Below are positions 50,001 through 57,728 of a stretch of DNA of 64,000 nucleotides, in pieces. The DNA lies in NCBI RefSeq assembly GCF_014268495.2, contig NZ_CP077087.1, positions 5,103,001 through 5,167,000 of the forward strand, in the 5' to 3' direction. The position numbers and the translations under genes are program-made. The notes under the pieces were generated by a model. That model was not told where the DNA came from and searched no databases. It worked only from the letters and a program-made list of their open reading frames with translations. The stretch's first letter is position 1, and every line of letters begins with the position of its first letter. The stretch is from Pseudomonas monsensis (GTDB lineage: Bacteria > Pseudomonadota > Gammaproteobacteria > Pseudomonadales > Pseudomonadaceae).

Positions 50001-50222
50001 GTAATCAATCCAGACCTGATGCTCTCCGTCAGACTGCGGGACATTGAAGATGATCGAACTGTTGGTATCGACGGTTTCGGTAAACTCCCAATCCCGAATT
50101 TGCAAAGGCCCGACATACAGTCCGTCCGGACTCACCCCATCCGAGAGAAGCGGTGGTTCTTGATTGGCGCCAAACACGTCGGCCTCGCCGGGTGCACCTT
50201 CCAGATCCGTATCCTTTGACAT
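47088..50222 (-). CDS. Ig-like repeat protein of the Tc region
   Basis: 1044 residues, no signal peptide or membrane helix. After about 100 N-terminal residues (containing a DYYGPNGYYVKLLEGVWYKGRQWNE segment) there are about eight or nine units of 85-100 residues with a bacterial Ig-like pattern: P-x-I-x-x-P near the start, G-x-G-x-x-x-A-T-V, then D-G-x-W and a closing Y/V-x-Q strand. Examples are VEGQGFPSATVKIY, FSGSGHSSATVEF and VSGFGVPGDTVSV. Start ATG 50222 has GAGGG 7 bases upstream. Preceded by box D and followed by box A, it is a separate transcription unit. The 5' third is visibly more A/T-rich than the rest, which may mark transfer. Function unknown; a role as a toxin-associated binding protein is inferred from regulation only. 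Confidence 0.8.
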   Translation of the reverse strand: MSKDTDLEGAPGEADVFGANQEPPLLSDGVSPDGLYVGPLQIRDWEFTETVDTNSSIIFNVPQSDGEHQVWIDYYGPNGYYVKLLEGVWYKGRQWNECLAIGLPEGYGEYSTVWKYKTDWSETRNKPVFVRKLPVITGKDELTATVFGTGVTSGYLDIVEDSTNASMSPAILGNQANWTLKVREGLKPWTYSIKVRHSQTGHVTRYSTPISFNYYGVPTIREPKQDDVVRESRPRVEGQGFPSATVKIYQSGSGIITYGEAQVGDDGVWSTYLQHDLPYGSFTFIAQQSKDNSVLPGWSSLVTVDAKFPPGTPAINSMVPVTEQDQSFTLTGSNGGVGGIVRIFIDGTSTPVGESAVLTQANWSAQVQVPVGPASLVAINVRDEYESGRSGPRAFKIRPPALLEPQMTVLADGSIRFSGSGHSSATVEFTLLSDSGVTAPPSVVVRDGFWQTTATGWPFGTYKLKVIQKVRDGANGWIESVKLEYTVDKQMPDVYETDFSREYQPTFSGKGYNGATVRLYHPGGIHLAAPDVVVKGGEWSSMAIEQWGPSDEREVHIKQFIGVDWSPTWVALKVTIPPRAPGLDDPLEDGLSPVFRGTCWPGADVNIRFSDEEHVVYPGIVSDGTWQFRRDKAFAADVAHTVTVTQFVDEQPSDPASKSFTVHLPMLVPVITQPEGDAKVGRVTTVAGHNGMQGATLQLRDFLSERPLGAPKKLDQDGDWSIDLSDLEFRRYTIDARQTLAGRHSEYSDRRSFEVVLLPPFITQPTMNGKLPRTAMLEGTGMANALVDVFLQGLSEPWLKDVAVNQEGYWKAEVTLPVGHKTIWARQWFMDDTGKRRESDNTEPVNYQVVPAAPFIETPVEGDVIGRRVVVSGFGVPGDTVSVTLAGATRAVLASAIVQDDRTWSVASDVGPLTGGHYRLQAVASLQEFESVEALRPVMLGAFLPSLERPAAGKWVRQPVQFSGRGREGMGVAVSWYNPDVQWAQLPVTGQQWDAEATQTLPEAGHWYRFRQTLTDGADDATMSDWVDSARFEVESARPLRKDS

Positions 50223-50677
50223 GACTCTGCCCTCATCGTCGCTATGTCCGAGAGGTATGTGTACGCCGCCGGATAACCGGCTGCCTACCTGTAAAATCTG
50301 ACAGTCCCGACAGACGGTAGCTTTTCCTACAACGCAGGCTGGCAACGTCCTTCAGCCATACGCACATGGCTACAGTGCCTTGCGCCGTTGCCTACACATC
50401 CCTCAGAATCCGCCGACTTGTGCGCTTTGGTGATGCCCCGTAACTTGGTCCGTGCCGCTGCCAATCAGTGGTCGGGTTTAGTCGCCCGGTGGTTGAAATG
50501 ATGCGTGTAAGTGTCATCAAGTCGGGTATTCCCTATCCCCGCACTCGATGGTGGCTGTTCGCAGGGCGCCTCCGGGCGCGCCGGGATTCATTTCTCCACC
50601 GGTCGACTAACCTGCGTCCAGCCGCCACCCACTCGTTTAGTCGCGAGCGGTTGGCAGCACATACCGGAGAAATGACC
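50223..50677. other. Intergenic region between the Ig-like gene and the DUF6124 gene
   Basis: 455 bases between divergent genes. It contains box D near the Ig-like gene. The rest (50310-50677) has no open frame with a good ribosome site and no terminator-like hairpin; a GC-rich imperfect palindrome (GGCGCCTCCGGGCGCGCC) lies at about 50565-50582. It presumably includes the promoter of the DUF6124 gene. Confidence 0.55.
50287..50306 (-). promoter_or_regulatory. LuxR-type box D, before the Ig-like repeat gene
   Basis: On the minus strand the 20-mer is GACTGTCAGATTTTACAGGT; the core (50289-50304) is CTGTCAGATTTTACAG, which keeps CT-N12-AG and one perfect half-site but differs from boxes A-C at three positions of the other half. 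Its centre lies about 74 bases before the start codon. Confidence 0.6.
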
Positions 50678-51046
50678 ATGTTCAAAGACACACCGAATCC
50701 CCCGGCAACCGACCCGGTTTCCCCCTACACCTCAGCCGATTCAAAAAAACTCAACGAGGCCGCCGAGCGCGCCCTCGACCACTACCTCAAACCCGAACCC
50801 CCATCGCGCAACTCCGTGGATCGCGGCATGCAGATGTTCATGGTCAGCCCCGACCTCAACCCCGAAGCCGTGGCCATCCAGACTTACGAAACCTTTTCCT
50901 CGGTCAGCATTCTGCTGCTCGACCTGGCCGACAGCCTGGACGACAAGCCGCGCCATCTGGCGATGGCAATCTATCAATTGAGCGAAATGGGCCTGTTGCT
51001 GGCGGAGAAGACGCTCGACCGTGAGCGGGCGATTGCCGTGACCTGA
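50678..51046 (+). CDS. DUF6124 family protein
   Basis: 122-residue protein of a family found mainly in pseudomonads. It begins MFKDTPNPPATDPVSPYTS, with the typical middle DSKKLNEAAERALDHYL and the C-terminal part LNPEAVAIQTYETFSSVSILLLDLADSLDD. It is mostly helical and soluble. Function unknown. The ATG at 50678 has GGAGA 7 bases before it. Confidence 0.87.
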   Translation: MFKDTPNPPATDPVSPYTSADSKKLNEAAERALDHYLKPEPPSRNSVDRGMQMFMVSPDLNPEAVAIQTYETFSSVSILLLDLADSLDDKPRHLAMAIYQLSEMGLLLAEKTLDRERAIAVT

Positions 51047-51077
51047 CCGTTAACCCTGCGGCGCCTGCACTGACGCC

Positions 51078-51167
51078 ATCGCGGGCAAGCCCGCTGCCAC
51101 AGGTTCTGCGCGCGGACACACCCTCCGAGCGCGACGAAAACCCTGTGGGAGCTGGCTTGCCAGCGAT
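51078..51167. repeat. REP pair
   Basis: An inverted pair, ATCGCGGGCAAGCCCGCTGC at the left and CCTGTGGGAGCTGGCTTGCC at the right, between the DUF6124 and PilZ genes, which converge. Confidence 0.85.
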
Positions 51168-51192
51168 AACAATAATGAAGGCGCCGCCGCAC

Positions 51193-51552
51193 TCAGGCCG
51201 AGGCCGGCAACGGCTGAAAGCTGAAGTACTGACGCAACGCCTCGACCAACTGCCCGAATTCGGGCGGCGCTCGCAGCAGACTGAAACCGGCGTCGTAATG
51301 CAGCGGCGTCGCATCCTCGTGGCACCACAGGCATGACGCGGCCAGGTCGATCACCTGCTGGCAACCGTCACCGCAGGGAATTTTCAGGCGCAGATGGAAA
51401 TCCGCACCGACCATCATCGGCAACTGGCTGATCAGCATCAGCCCGTCTTCGGACACATTGCCCAGAAAACCGATGGGTTTGTCGGTGACGCTGTTGAACA
51501 CTCTGAGGAAGTACGGCAGCTGATGCCGTTCGATCCGGCGGTCGGTAAACAT
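51193..51552 (-). CDS. PilZ-domain protein
   Basis: 119-residue PilZ protein beginning MFTDRRIERHQLPYFLRVFN. The RxxxR motif is DRRIERHQ, and the second cyclic-di-GMP motif (D/NxSxxG) is NVSEDGLMLIS. It should sense cyclic di-GMP in the cytoplasm. The start at 51552 is preferred over a GTG 25 codons upstream because the family begins at this Met. The start lies 233 bases after the lipoprotein gene on the same strand. Confidence 0.88.
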   Translation of the reverse strand: MFTDRRIERHQLPYFLRVFNSVTDKPIGFLGNVSEDGLMLISQLPMMVGADFHLRLKIPCGDGCQQVIDLAASCLWCHEDATPLHYDAGFSLLRAPPEFGQLVEALRQYFSFQPLPASA

Positions 51553-51785
51553 GATGCGCAGTTCGTCCTGCAAGGCTCCCTCACAGAGCCGCACCCTTGC
51601 TTCGGAACGCGCCTGTGTCGCAGGCACGCTCTCCCCGCTTCCGGTGTGACGGTCGCTAATACGCCATCACCTTACAACTGCCAGTCGCAGGTGTTGCACG
51701 GGTCATCGCGGATTCACCGGCGACCCGATTCATTCGACTATAGCTCAGCCTGTACAACCGGCCAGCTTTTGTATGACAACTGTCA

Positions 51786-52172
51786 TCAAGAGCCCGTCGG
51801 GCGCACCACCGCTGCTGCGCTGCGGGTCGGGTAATGGCCCAGGCTCTGCAGGGTTTCCAGACGGGCGCGGGCGCGGAAGGCGTATTCGCTGTTGGGGTAC
51901 GAGGCGATGATGAACTGATAGGTTTGCGCCGCATCGACAAACATCTTCTGCCGCTCCAGGCACTGGCCGCGCATCATCGACACTTCCGGCCACACATACG
52001 GGCGGGCACGGCTGGCGCGTTCGACCTTGGACAGTTCGAGCATCACCTGCTCGCAATTGCCACGGTCATAGGCACTGTAAGCGTTGTTCAAATGATGGTT
52101 CATCGACCAACGGGTGCAGCCCGTGACGGCGAGGACGCTGAGGGCAAGGGCGGCAATGGGCAACAATCGCAT
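51786..52172 (-). CDS. Tetratricopeptide-repeat lipoprotein
   Basis: 128 residues. It begins MRLLPIAALALSVLAVTGC, a type II signal with lipobox VTGC (Cys19). Two TPR-like helical pairs follow (NNAYSAYDRGNCEQVMLELSKVERAS, then ERQKMFVDAAQTYQFIIASYPNSEYAFRARARLETL), similar to the YfiO/YbgF type. AGGAGA lies 7 bases before the ATG. It faces away from the pyruvate kinase gene. Role unknown; it is probably an outer-membrane assembly or scaffold protein. Confidence 0.85.
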   Translation of the reverse strand: MRLLPIAALALSVLAVTGCTRWSMNHHLNNAYSAYDRGNCEQVMLELSKVERASRARPYVWPEVSMMRGQCLERQKMFVDAAQTYQFIIASYPNSEYAFRARARLETLQSLGHYPTRSAAAVVRPTGS

Positions 52173-52345
52173 GGGGGTTCTCCTGTCTTGAGCTCTGTAT
52201 CGACCCATGGTCGGAAATCTTCAGGCGCGTTTGTCCCAAAGTTGCCGCGTTCAATAAAGAAAATGATAAGTAGTGCAAACGAACAATGACTACACCCAAA
52301 GAGCATAGTAGCCTTCGCTGGCGCTTGAACCTGAGGAGTCTTTGC

Positions 52346-53797
52346 ATGTCCGTCCGTCGTACCAAAATCGTCGCTACCCTTGGCCCGGCCAGTAACTCGC
52401 CGGAAGTTCTCGAACAGCTGATTCTGGCTGGCCTGGACGTCGCCCGTCTGAACTTCTCCCATGGCACCCCCGACGAGCACAAGGCTCGCGCAAAACTGGT
52501 GCGTGACCTCGCTGCCAAGCACGGCCGCTTCGTCGCCCTGCTCGGTGACCTGCAAGGCCCGAAAATCCGTATCGCCAAATTCGCCAACAAAAAGATCGAG
52601 CTGAAGATCGGTGACAAGTTCACCTTCTCCACCAGCCATCCGTTGACCGAAGGCAACCAGCAAGTGGTCGGCATCGACTACCCGGACCTGGTCAAGGACT
52701 GCGGCGTGGGCGACGAGCTGCTGCTCGACGACGGCCGCGTGGTGATGCGCGTTGAAACCGCCACCGCCACCGAACTCAACTGCGTGGTGACCATCGGCGG
52801 CCCGCTGTCCGACCACAAAGGCATCAACCGTCGCGGCGGCGGCCTGACCGCGCCGGCCCTGACTGAAAAAGACAAGGCCGACATCAAGCTCGCAGCGGAA
52901 ATGGAAGTCGACTACCTCGCGGTGTCCTTCCCGCGTGACGCGGCCGACATGGAATACGCCCGTCAACTGCGCGACGAGGCCGGCGGCACCGCCTGGCTGG
53001 TGGCGAAAATCGAACGCGCCGAAGCCGTGGCCGACGACGAAACCCTCGACGGTCTGATCAAGGCGTCCGACGCGGTGATGGTTGCCCGTGGTGACTTGGG
53101 TGTGGAAATCGGCGACGCCGAGCTGGTGGGCATTCAGAAGAAAATCATTCTGCATGCACGCCGCCACAACAAGGCGGTGATCGTCGCGACCCAGATGATG
53201 GAGTCGATGATCCAGAACCCGATGCCAACCCGCGCCGAAGTGTCCGACGTGGCCAACGCCGTGCTCGACTACACCGACGCCGTGATGCTCTCGGCCGAAT
53301 CCGCCGCTGGCCAGTACCCGCTGGAAGCCGTGCAGGCGATGGCGCGTATCTGCGTCGGCGCGGAAAAGCACCCGACCGGCAAGACCTCCAGCCACCGTAT
53401 CGGCAAGGAATTCACCCGCTGCGACGAAAGCATCGCGCTGGCGACCATGTACACCGCCAACCACTTCCCGGGCGTCAAGGCGATCATCGCCCTGACCGAA
53501 AGTGGTTACACCCCGCTGATCATGTCGCGCATCCGCTCCTCGGTGCCGATCTACGCCTACTCGCCACACCGCGAGACCCAGGCGCGTGCGGCGATGTTCC
53601 GTGGCGTGTACACCATTCCGTTCGACCCGGCTTCGCTGGAACCGCACGAAGTCAGCCAGAAGGCGATCGACGAACTGGTCAAGCGCGGCGTAGTGGAAAA
53701 AGGCGACTGGGTCATCCTGACCAAGGGCGACAGCTACCACACCACCGGCGGCACCAACGGCATGAAGATCCTGCACGTGGGCGACCCGCAGGTCTGA
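52346..53797 (+). CDS. pykA: Pyruvate kinase
   Basis: 483-residue pyruvate kinase, which makes pyruvate and ATP from phosphoenolpyruvate and ADP. It starts MSVRRTKIVATLGPAS, with NFSHG, GDLQGPKIR, the active-site VAKIERAEAVADDETLDGLI (catalytic Lys), MVARGDLGVEI and MMESMI. The C-terminal allosteric domain is complete. Length fits the PykA type; P. aeruginosa has pykA next to the enoyl-CoA hydratase gene. GAGGAG lies 7 bases upstream of the ATG at 52346. Confidence 0.97.
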   Translation: MSVRRTKIVATLGPASNSPEVLEQLILAGLDVARLNFSHGTPDEHKARAKLVRDLAAKHGRFVALLGDLQGPKIRIAKFANKKIELKIGDKFTFSTSHPLTEGNQQVVGIDYPDLVKDCGVGDELLLDDGRVVMRVETATATELNCVVTIGGPLSDHKGINRRGGGLTAPALTEKDKADIKLAAEMEVDYLAVSFPRDAADMEYARQLRDEAGGTAWLVAKIERAEAVADDETLDGLIKASDAVMVARGDLGVEIGDAELVGIQKKIILHARRHNKAVIVATQMMESMIQNPMPTRAEVSDVANAVLDYTDAVMLSAESAAGQYPLEAVQAMARICVGAEKHPTGKTSSHRIGKEFTRCDESIALATMYTANHFPGVKAIIALTESGYTPLIMSRIRSSVPIYAYSPHRETQARAAMFRGVYTIPFDPASLEPHEVSQKAIDELVKRGVVEKGDWVILTKGDSYHTTGGTNGMKILHVGDPQV

Positions 53798-53817
53798 GTG
53801 ACCGGTTGCTGAAAAAC

Positions 53818-53856
53818 CAAAGCCCCGCCGTGTGAACGGCGGGGCTTTTTTGTTTT
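53818..53856 (+). terminator. Terminator of pyruvate kinase
   Basis: The stem AAAGCCCCGCCG / CGGCGGGGCTTT with loop TGTGAA is followed by TTTGTTTT. Confidence 0.95.
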
Positions 53857-53958
53857 CCGGCCCATCAAAAAATCGCAGCCTTGTGCAGCACCTGCACGTG
53901 ATTGGCGGGGTCCTTTCAAGCGTGGCCGCAGCTGTAATTTTGTGGCAAGCACTGTGTC

Positions 53959-53978
53959 AACTGTCAGATCTGACAGTA
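53959..53978 (+). promoter_or_regulatory. LuxR-type box B, before the delta-60 pair
   Basis: The 20-mer is AACTGTCAGATCTGACAGTA; the core (53961-53976) is the same perfect 16-base palindrome as boxes A and C. The centre lies 70 bases before the start of the first delta-60 gene. The following TAGACGG is shared with box A read in its direction of transcription. Confidence 0.78.
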
Positions 53979-54038
53979 GACGGGGCAAGCATTCGGGCAG
54001 TTACTTGAGTCGAGAATCCTCTACTCAAGGAGAACGCC

Positions 54039-55322
54039 ATGAATCACTCGAACCGACAGGCACCAAAAGCAGGAACGCTGGATGAAGACTTTGCCGACGC
54101 TGGCGTTTTCCGGCTGACGCTGCCGGCCCTAGGACGGCAAAGCCATGTGGGGGGGATCAGTTCGGACAGCGCCTCGACACGCTTGTATTTCGCAGGTCAG
54201 GCAGGCTCCGGGGTCGCTGATCAGGCTTACGTTCTGGGCTGCCTGACGCTGGACGGCAAACTGGACCCGACCTTTGGAAACGAGGGCATTGCCAGTGGTG
54301 CTTTTACCGTCAGAACCGAGTCCAAGGGGAAATCGGTCATCTGCCTGAGCGACGGCAAGAAGCTGCTTCTGGGCATCGTCGCTGAAAGCAGACCTGCACT
54401 GGCGCGCTTTACATCCGCAGGTGTGCTGGATAGCACGTTTGGAGACCAGGGCTACGTCATCCTCCGGTTGCCCGCAGGTGCTGACGAACAGACCGCGAAG
54501 GCAGCCAGTGGTAGCGAACAGGCTTCATCGGGCAGCATCGTGTCGCTGAACGACGGAAAAATCCTCGTGGTGTACACCTACGCCATTACGCACGGAGAGG
54601 ACACACAGGCGTTCCTGTACTTGCTCAACAGCGATGGTTCTCTGGACACCTCCTTCAATAACAAAGGCTATGTTCAGGTCCTCTACCCGGGTGCGGCGCC
54701 TGCCGATGTAAAGGTGCGCAACGGCTTGATCGATCAGGATGGCAAGCTCGTCATCTGCGGCGCACTGGCACCCCGCTCCGGCACATCCGCCGCCCTGTTT
54801 GCACGCTACCTGCGCGACGGCAGCCTCGATCCGCAGTTCGGCAACAACGGGTTTGTCATTGAGCCGATGTCGGGGTCTCCGGTTCTTGAGTGCGTGATCC
54901 AGCAACCGAACAAGCGGCTGCTGGGCATCGGCAAAACCGGCACTGAAGGTCTCCTGATCAGCATGGAACCGGATGGTGAATACAATATCCAGTTCAATCG
55001 CGGCAAGCCTCTGCTGACCCGATTGGAGTATGCATCCACCTACTGGAGCAGCGGGGTCATGCAACCGGACGGCAAGATCGTGCTGGTCGGTAAATACCAG
55101 CAGTCCGACCAACCGTCCCCCGCCGTCATCGGCAGAATGTTGAGCGACGGCTCGTTCGATTCAACATTCGGCAACGCCGGCTGGGTGGGCACGCCATTTA
55201 CCGGGGCGCTTTCTTTCGACAGCCTCGCGCTCCAGGCGGATGGAAAAATCGTAGTGGCCGGAACCTACCTCAAAGACTCGACGAATCAAGGATGGGTCCT
55301 GCGTTACCACGGGCGTGACTGA
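54039..55322 (+). CDS. Delta-60 repeat protein 1
   Basis: 427 residues, no signal peptide. It has seven copies of the delta-60 repeat (LDxxFGxxG followed by a G-D/DGK-I-hydrophobic strand), for example GKLDPTFGNEGIA, GVLDSTFGDQGYV and GSLDPQFGNNGFV, so it is probably a seven-bladed beta-propeller. One repeat is degenerate (YNIQFNRGKPLLT). AAGGAG lies 7 bases before the ATG. With its downstream paralogue it sits between the pykA terminator and the enoyl-CoA hydratase gene. Delta-60 repeats occur in many secreted or surface proteins of unknown role; control by box B places it with the Tc genes. Confidence 0.82.
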   Translation: MNHSNRQAPKAGTLDEDFADAGVFRLTLPALGRQSHVGGISSDSASTRLYFAGQAGSGVADQAYVLGCLTLDGKLDPTFGNEGIASGAFTVRTESKGKSVICLSDGKKLLLGIVAESRPALARFTSAGVLDSTFGDQGYVILRLPAGADEQTAKAASGSEQASSGSIVSLNDGKILVVYTYAITHGEDTQAFLYLLNSDGSLDTSFNNKGYVQVLYPGAAPADVKVRNGLIDQDGKLVICGALAPRSGTSAALFARYLRDGSLDPQFGNNGFVIEPMSGSPVLECVIQQPNKRLLGIGKTGTEGLLISMEPDGEYNIQFNRGKPLLTRLEYASTYWSSGVMQPDGKIVLVGKYQQSDQPSPAVIGRMLSDGSFDSTFGNAGWVGTPFTGALSFDSLALQADGKIVVAGTYLKDSTNQGWVLRYHGRD

Positions 55323-55353
55323 ACAAGGGGCGGGCTATTTCAAGGAGATGAAC

Positions 55354-56676
55354 ATGAGCATTGATTCAAAGGTTTTGCGCAATGAAGGACAGCTCGACCC
55401 CGCCTTTGGTGACGGCGGCCTGGTCTTGTTGAATGCTCCCGGCGCTCCCGAAGGCAGCGTTAACCCCAAAGGCATGGGCGTTGATGCTGACGGTCGACTG
55501 TATGTGGTCGGCGATGTGCAGCTCAAGCGTCAGCGGGTTGATTACTACTGCGTGAGGCTGACGGCAAACGGGATGATCGACCCGACATTTGGCAAGGACG
55601 GTTATGTCATCGCGGCGTTTGTCGAAAACGGTGGCGGGCGCTCCTACTCGCAGATCAGCGAGGTGGTTGAACTCAGCGATAGAAAAATCTTACTGATCGG
55701 CCACTATTACGATGGCACCTTCAACACCTGGAAAGGCCTGATCCGTCTGCATCCCGATGGCACTCCGGACTCGACATTCGGCAATAACGGCACAGTGCTG
55801 ATTGCACTTGGCAGCATCGGCGAGATTCAGGCGCACAGTTTTCAAGCGCCGTCGACCTCCTCCGGCATCGCAGCCGCGGGTAACAGTGTGATTCTGCCTG
55901 ACGGCAAAATCCTGCTGCATGAGCCTGTATATGACGGCGTGGAAGAAACCCAAACGGCGATCATTCGCCTGACACCGGACGGTGCGCTCGATCCCGACTT
56001 CAACCAGACGGGCATCGTCCGGATTGCCTTTGCCGATTTTGCGCATACCCACCTCACCGACGTTCTGGTCAGCGCTGACGGCAAATACGTATTCAGTGGT
56101 TATTGCCGGAACCTGGCTAATGAAGGATCCCGTGCGCTCTTCACGAGATTGCTTGCCACTGGCGCAACTGACGTCTCATTCGGGGACGATGGCTATCGGT
56201 TGATTGAACCGCAGGAAGCTTCAATGAGTTTTCTGTTAGAAAGTCTTGTTGCGCAGACGAACCAACGCTTGCTTGGCATCGGTTACACGCTGGATGACGC
56301 AGAATGCGGTTTGTTGGTCAGTCGTGAATCCGATGGCAGTACCAACATCCAGTTCAATCGCGGCAAGCCGCTGCTGACCAGTCTGGACGACCGTGACACT
56401 TACTGGCATCACGCGGCGGTCCAGAAGGACGGAAGCATTCTGGTGTATGGCCACATTTATAAGCCCGCGCAGGTCGTCGTGGCCCGATTCACCGACGCCG
56501 GCATCCTGGACAAAAACTTTGGTGCGGGCACGGGCTGGCTGCAGTTCGATGCCGACCCCTTCGGGATGGCGTCCGCCTTGATCACGGATCGCACGGTGCT
56601 GTTTTTTGCAGCAGTCCGCGTCAATAATCATCACCAGTTGGGGGTTGCCAGGGGGCTTATCGCCCCGCAAGCATGA
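55354..56676 (+). CDS. Delta-60 repeat protein 2
   Basis: 440 residues, a paralogue of the preceding gene with seven repeats (GQLDPAFGDGGLV, GMIDPTFGKDGYV, GTPDSTFGNNGTV, GALDPDFNQTGIV and others). The stretch NIQFNRGKPLLT is identical in both proteins, showing duplication. No signal peptide. The ATG at 55354 is used because AAGGAG lies 8 bases upstream; an ATG 2 codons earlier is too close to it. The 31-base gap after the first gene implies one transcript. Function unknown. Confidence 0.82.
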   Translation: MSIDSKVLRNEGQLDPAFGDGGLVLLNAPGAPEGSVNPKGMGVDADGRLYVVGDVQLKRQRVDYYCVRLTANGMIDPTFGKDGYVIAAFVENGGGRSYSQISEVVELSDRKILLIGHYYDGTFNTWKGLIRLHPDGTPDSTFGNNGTVLIALGSIGEIQAHSFQAPSTSSGIAAAGNSVILPDGKILLHEPVYDGVEETQTAIIRLTPDGALDPDFNQTGIVRIAFADFAHTHLTDVLVSADGKYVFSGYCRNLANEGSRALFTRLLATGATDVSFGDDGYRLIEPQEASMSFLLESLVAQTNQRLLGIGYTLDDAECGLLVSRESDGSTNIQFNRGKPLLTSLDDRDTYWHHAAVQKDGSILVYGHIYKPAQVVVARFTDAGILDKNFGAGTGWLQFDADPFGMASALITDRTVLFFAAVRVNNHHQLGVARGLIAPQA

Positions 56677-56772
56677 CTGAGCGAACTCTGAAGAACCCAT
56701 AGCTCGCCACCTTCGCCAGCGCTGTCGGGTCAACACACACCCGCGGCCGTTGCTGTCGAAGGCGGCGATCTT

Positions 56773-57522
56773 TCACTGCCGCTTGATAAACCCGGTCAAC
56801 GCCGCCAGCGCTTCCGGCGAACGCAGCCGCTGGGTGAACAGCGCGCCCTCCTCCTCGATCACCTGGCGGATCAATTCACGATCCGGCGCCTTCATCAGTT
56901 GCTTGCTGATCCGTACCGCTTGCGGTGGCAATTCATCGAAGCGCAGCGCCATTTCCCGGGCCTTGGCCAAAGCCGCAGCGCCACTGCCCAACGCCTCACT
57001 GGCAATGCCCCACGCCGCCGCTTGCTCGCCGGTAAACCCTTCGCCGAGCAGCAACAACTGCGCCGCCCTGGCCTGACCGAGCAGGCGCGGCAGAATCAGG
57101 CTGGACGCAAACTCGGGGCACAGGCCAAGATTGACGAACGGCATGCGCAGTCGTGCGTCGCGGCTGACGTAGACCAGATCGCAATGCAGCAACAGCGTCG
57201 TGCCGATGCCCACCGCGGCCCCCGCCACGGCCGCGATCACCGGTTTGCGGCATTCGAGCAGGTTGAGCATGAAGTGAAACACCGGGCTATCGAGGTCGCT
57301 CGGCGGTTGCTGGATGAAGTCGGCAATGTCGTTGCCGGCGGTGAAGCACTCGGCACTGCCGGTGATCAGCACGGCGGTGATCGCAGGATCGCTGTCGGCC
57401 TGTTTCAGCGCCTCGGCGAGCCGGCTGTACATGGCGCGGGTCAGGGCGTTTTTCTTGTCCGGACGGTTGAAGCGCAGGGTCAGTAAACCGCGTTCGCGCT
57501 CCAGCAGGATGGCTTCGGTCAT
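56773..57522 (-). CDS. Enoyl-CoA hydratase/isomerase family protein
   Basis: 249-residue crotonase-fold protein. The oxyanion-hole segments are TAGNDIADF (about 63-71) and AGAAVGIGTTLLLHCDLVY (about 103-121). The usual catalytic Glu pair of enoyl-CoA hydratase is not both evident (CPEFASSLILPRLLG carries one), so the exact reaction is uncertain. The gene is expected next to pykA in pseudomonads; here two delta-60 genes lie between them. Confidence 0.9.
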   Translation of the reverse strand: MTEAILLERERGLLTLRFNRPDKKNALTRAMYSRLAEALKQADSDPAITAVLITGSAECFTAGNDIADFIQQPPSDLDSPVFHFMLNLLECRKPVIAAVAGAAVGIGTTLLLHCDLVYVSRDARLRMPFVNLGLCPEFASSLILPRLLGQARAAQLLLLGEGFTGEQAAAWGIASEALGSGAAALAKAREMALRFDELPPQAVRISKQLMKAPDRELIRQVIEEEGALFTQRLRSPEALAALTGFIKRQ

Positions 57523-57573
57523 GGCATCTCTCAACAGTGCCGGGTTGCGAAGGTCAGTGAGGGTGAAGGGAGG

Positions 57574-57669
57574 CTGTGGCGAGGGGGTTTATCGCCGTTT
57601 GAGTGCGCAGCGCTCACAAAATCATGGGGCCACTGCGCAGCCAGGCGGGGATAAATTCTCTCGCCACAG
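57574..57669. repeat. REP pair, GGCGA type
   Basis: An inverted pair, CTGTGGCGAGGGGGTTTATC and ATAAATTCTCTCGCCACAG, around a spacer with its own short palindrome (GTGCGCAGCGCTCAC at about 57603). It lies between the enoyl-CoA hydratase and ferredoxin-reductase genes. Confidence 0.8.
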
Positions 57670-57728
57670 ACACTTCCACAACACAGGCCCCCTCATCAGA
57701 GGCTCTTCGAACCCATGAATATCAGCGC

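Noticed and set aside
51047..51192. A small gene in the DUF6124-PilZ gap
   Set aside because: The gap is filled by a REP pair, and the open frames are REP-derived.
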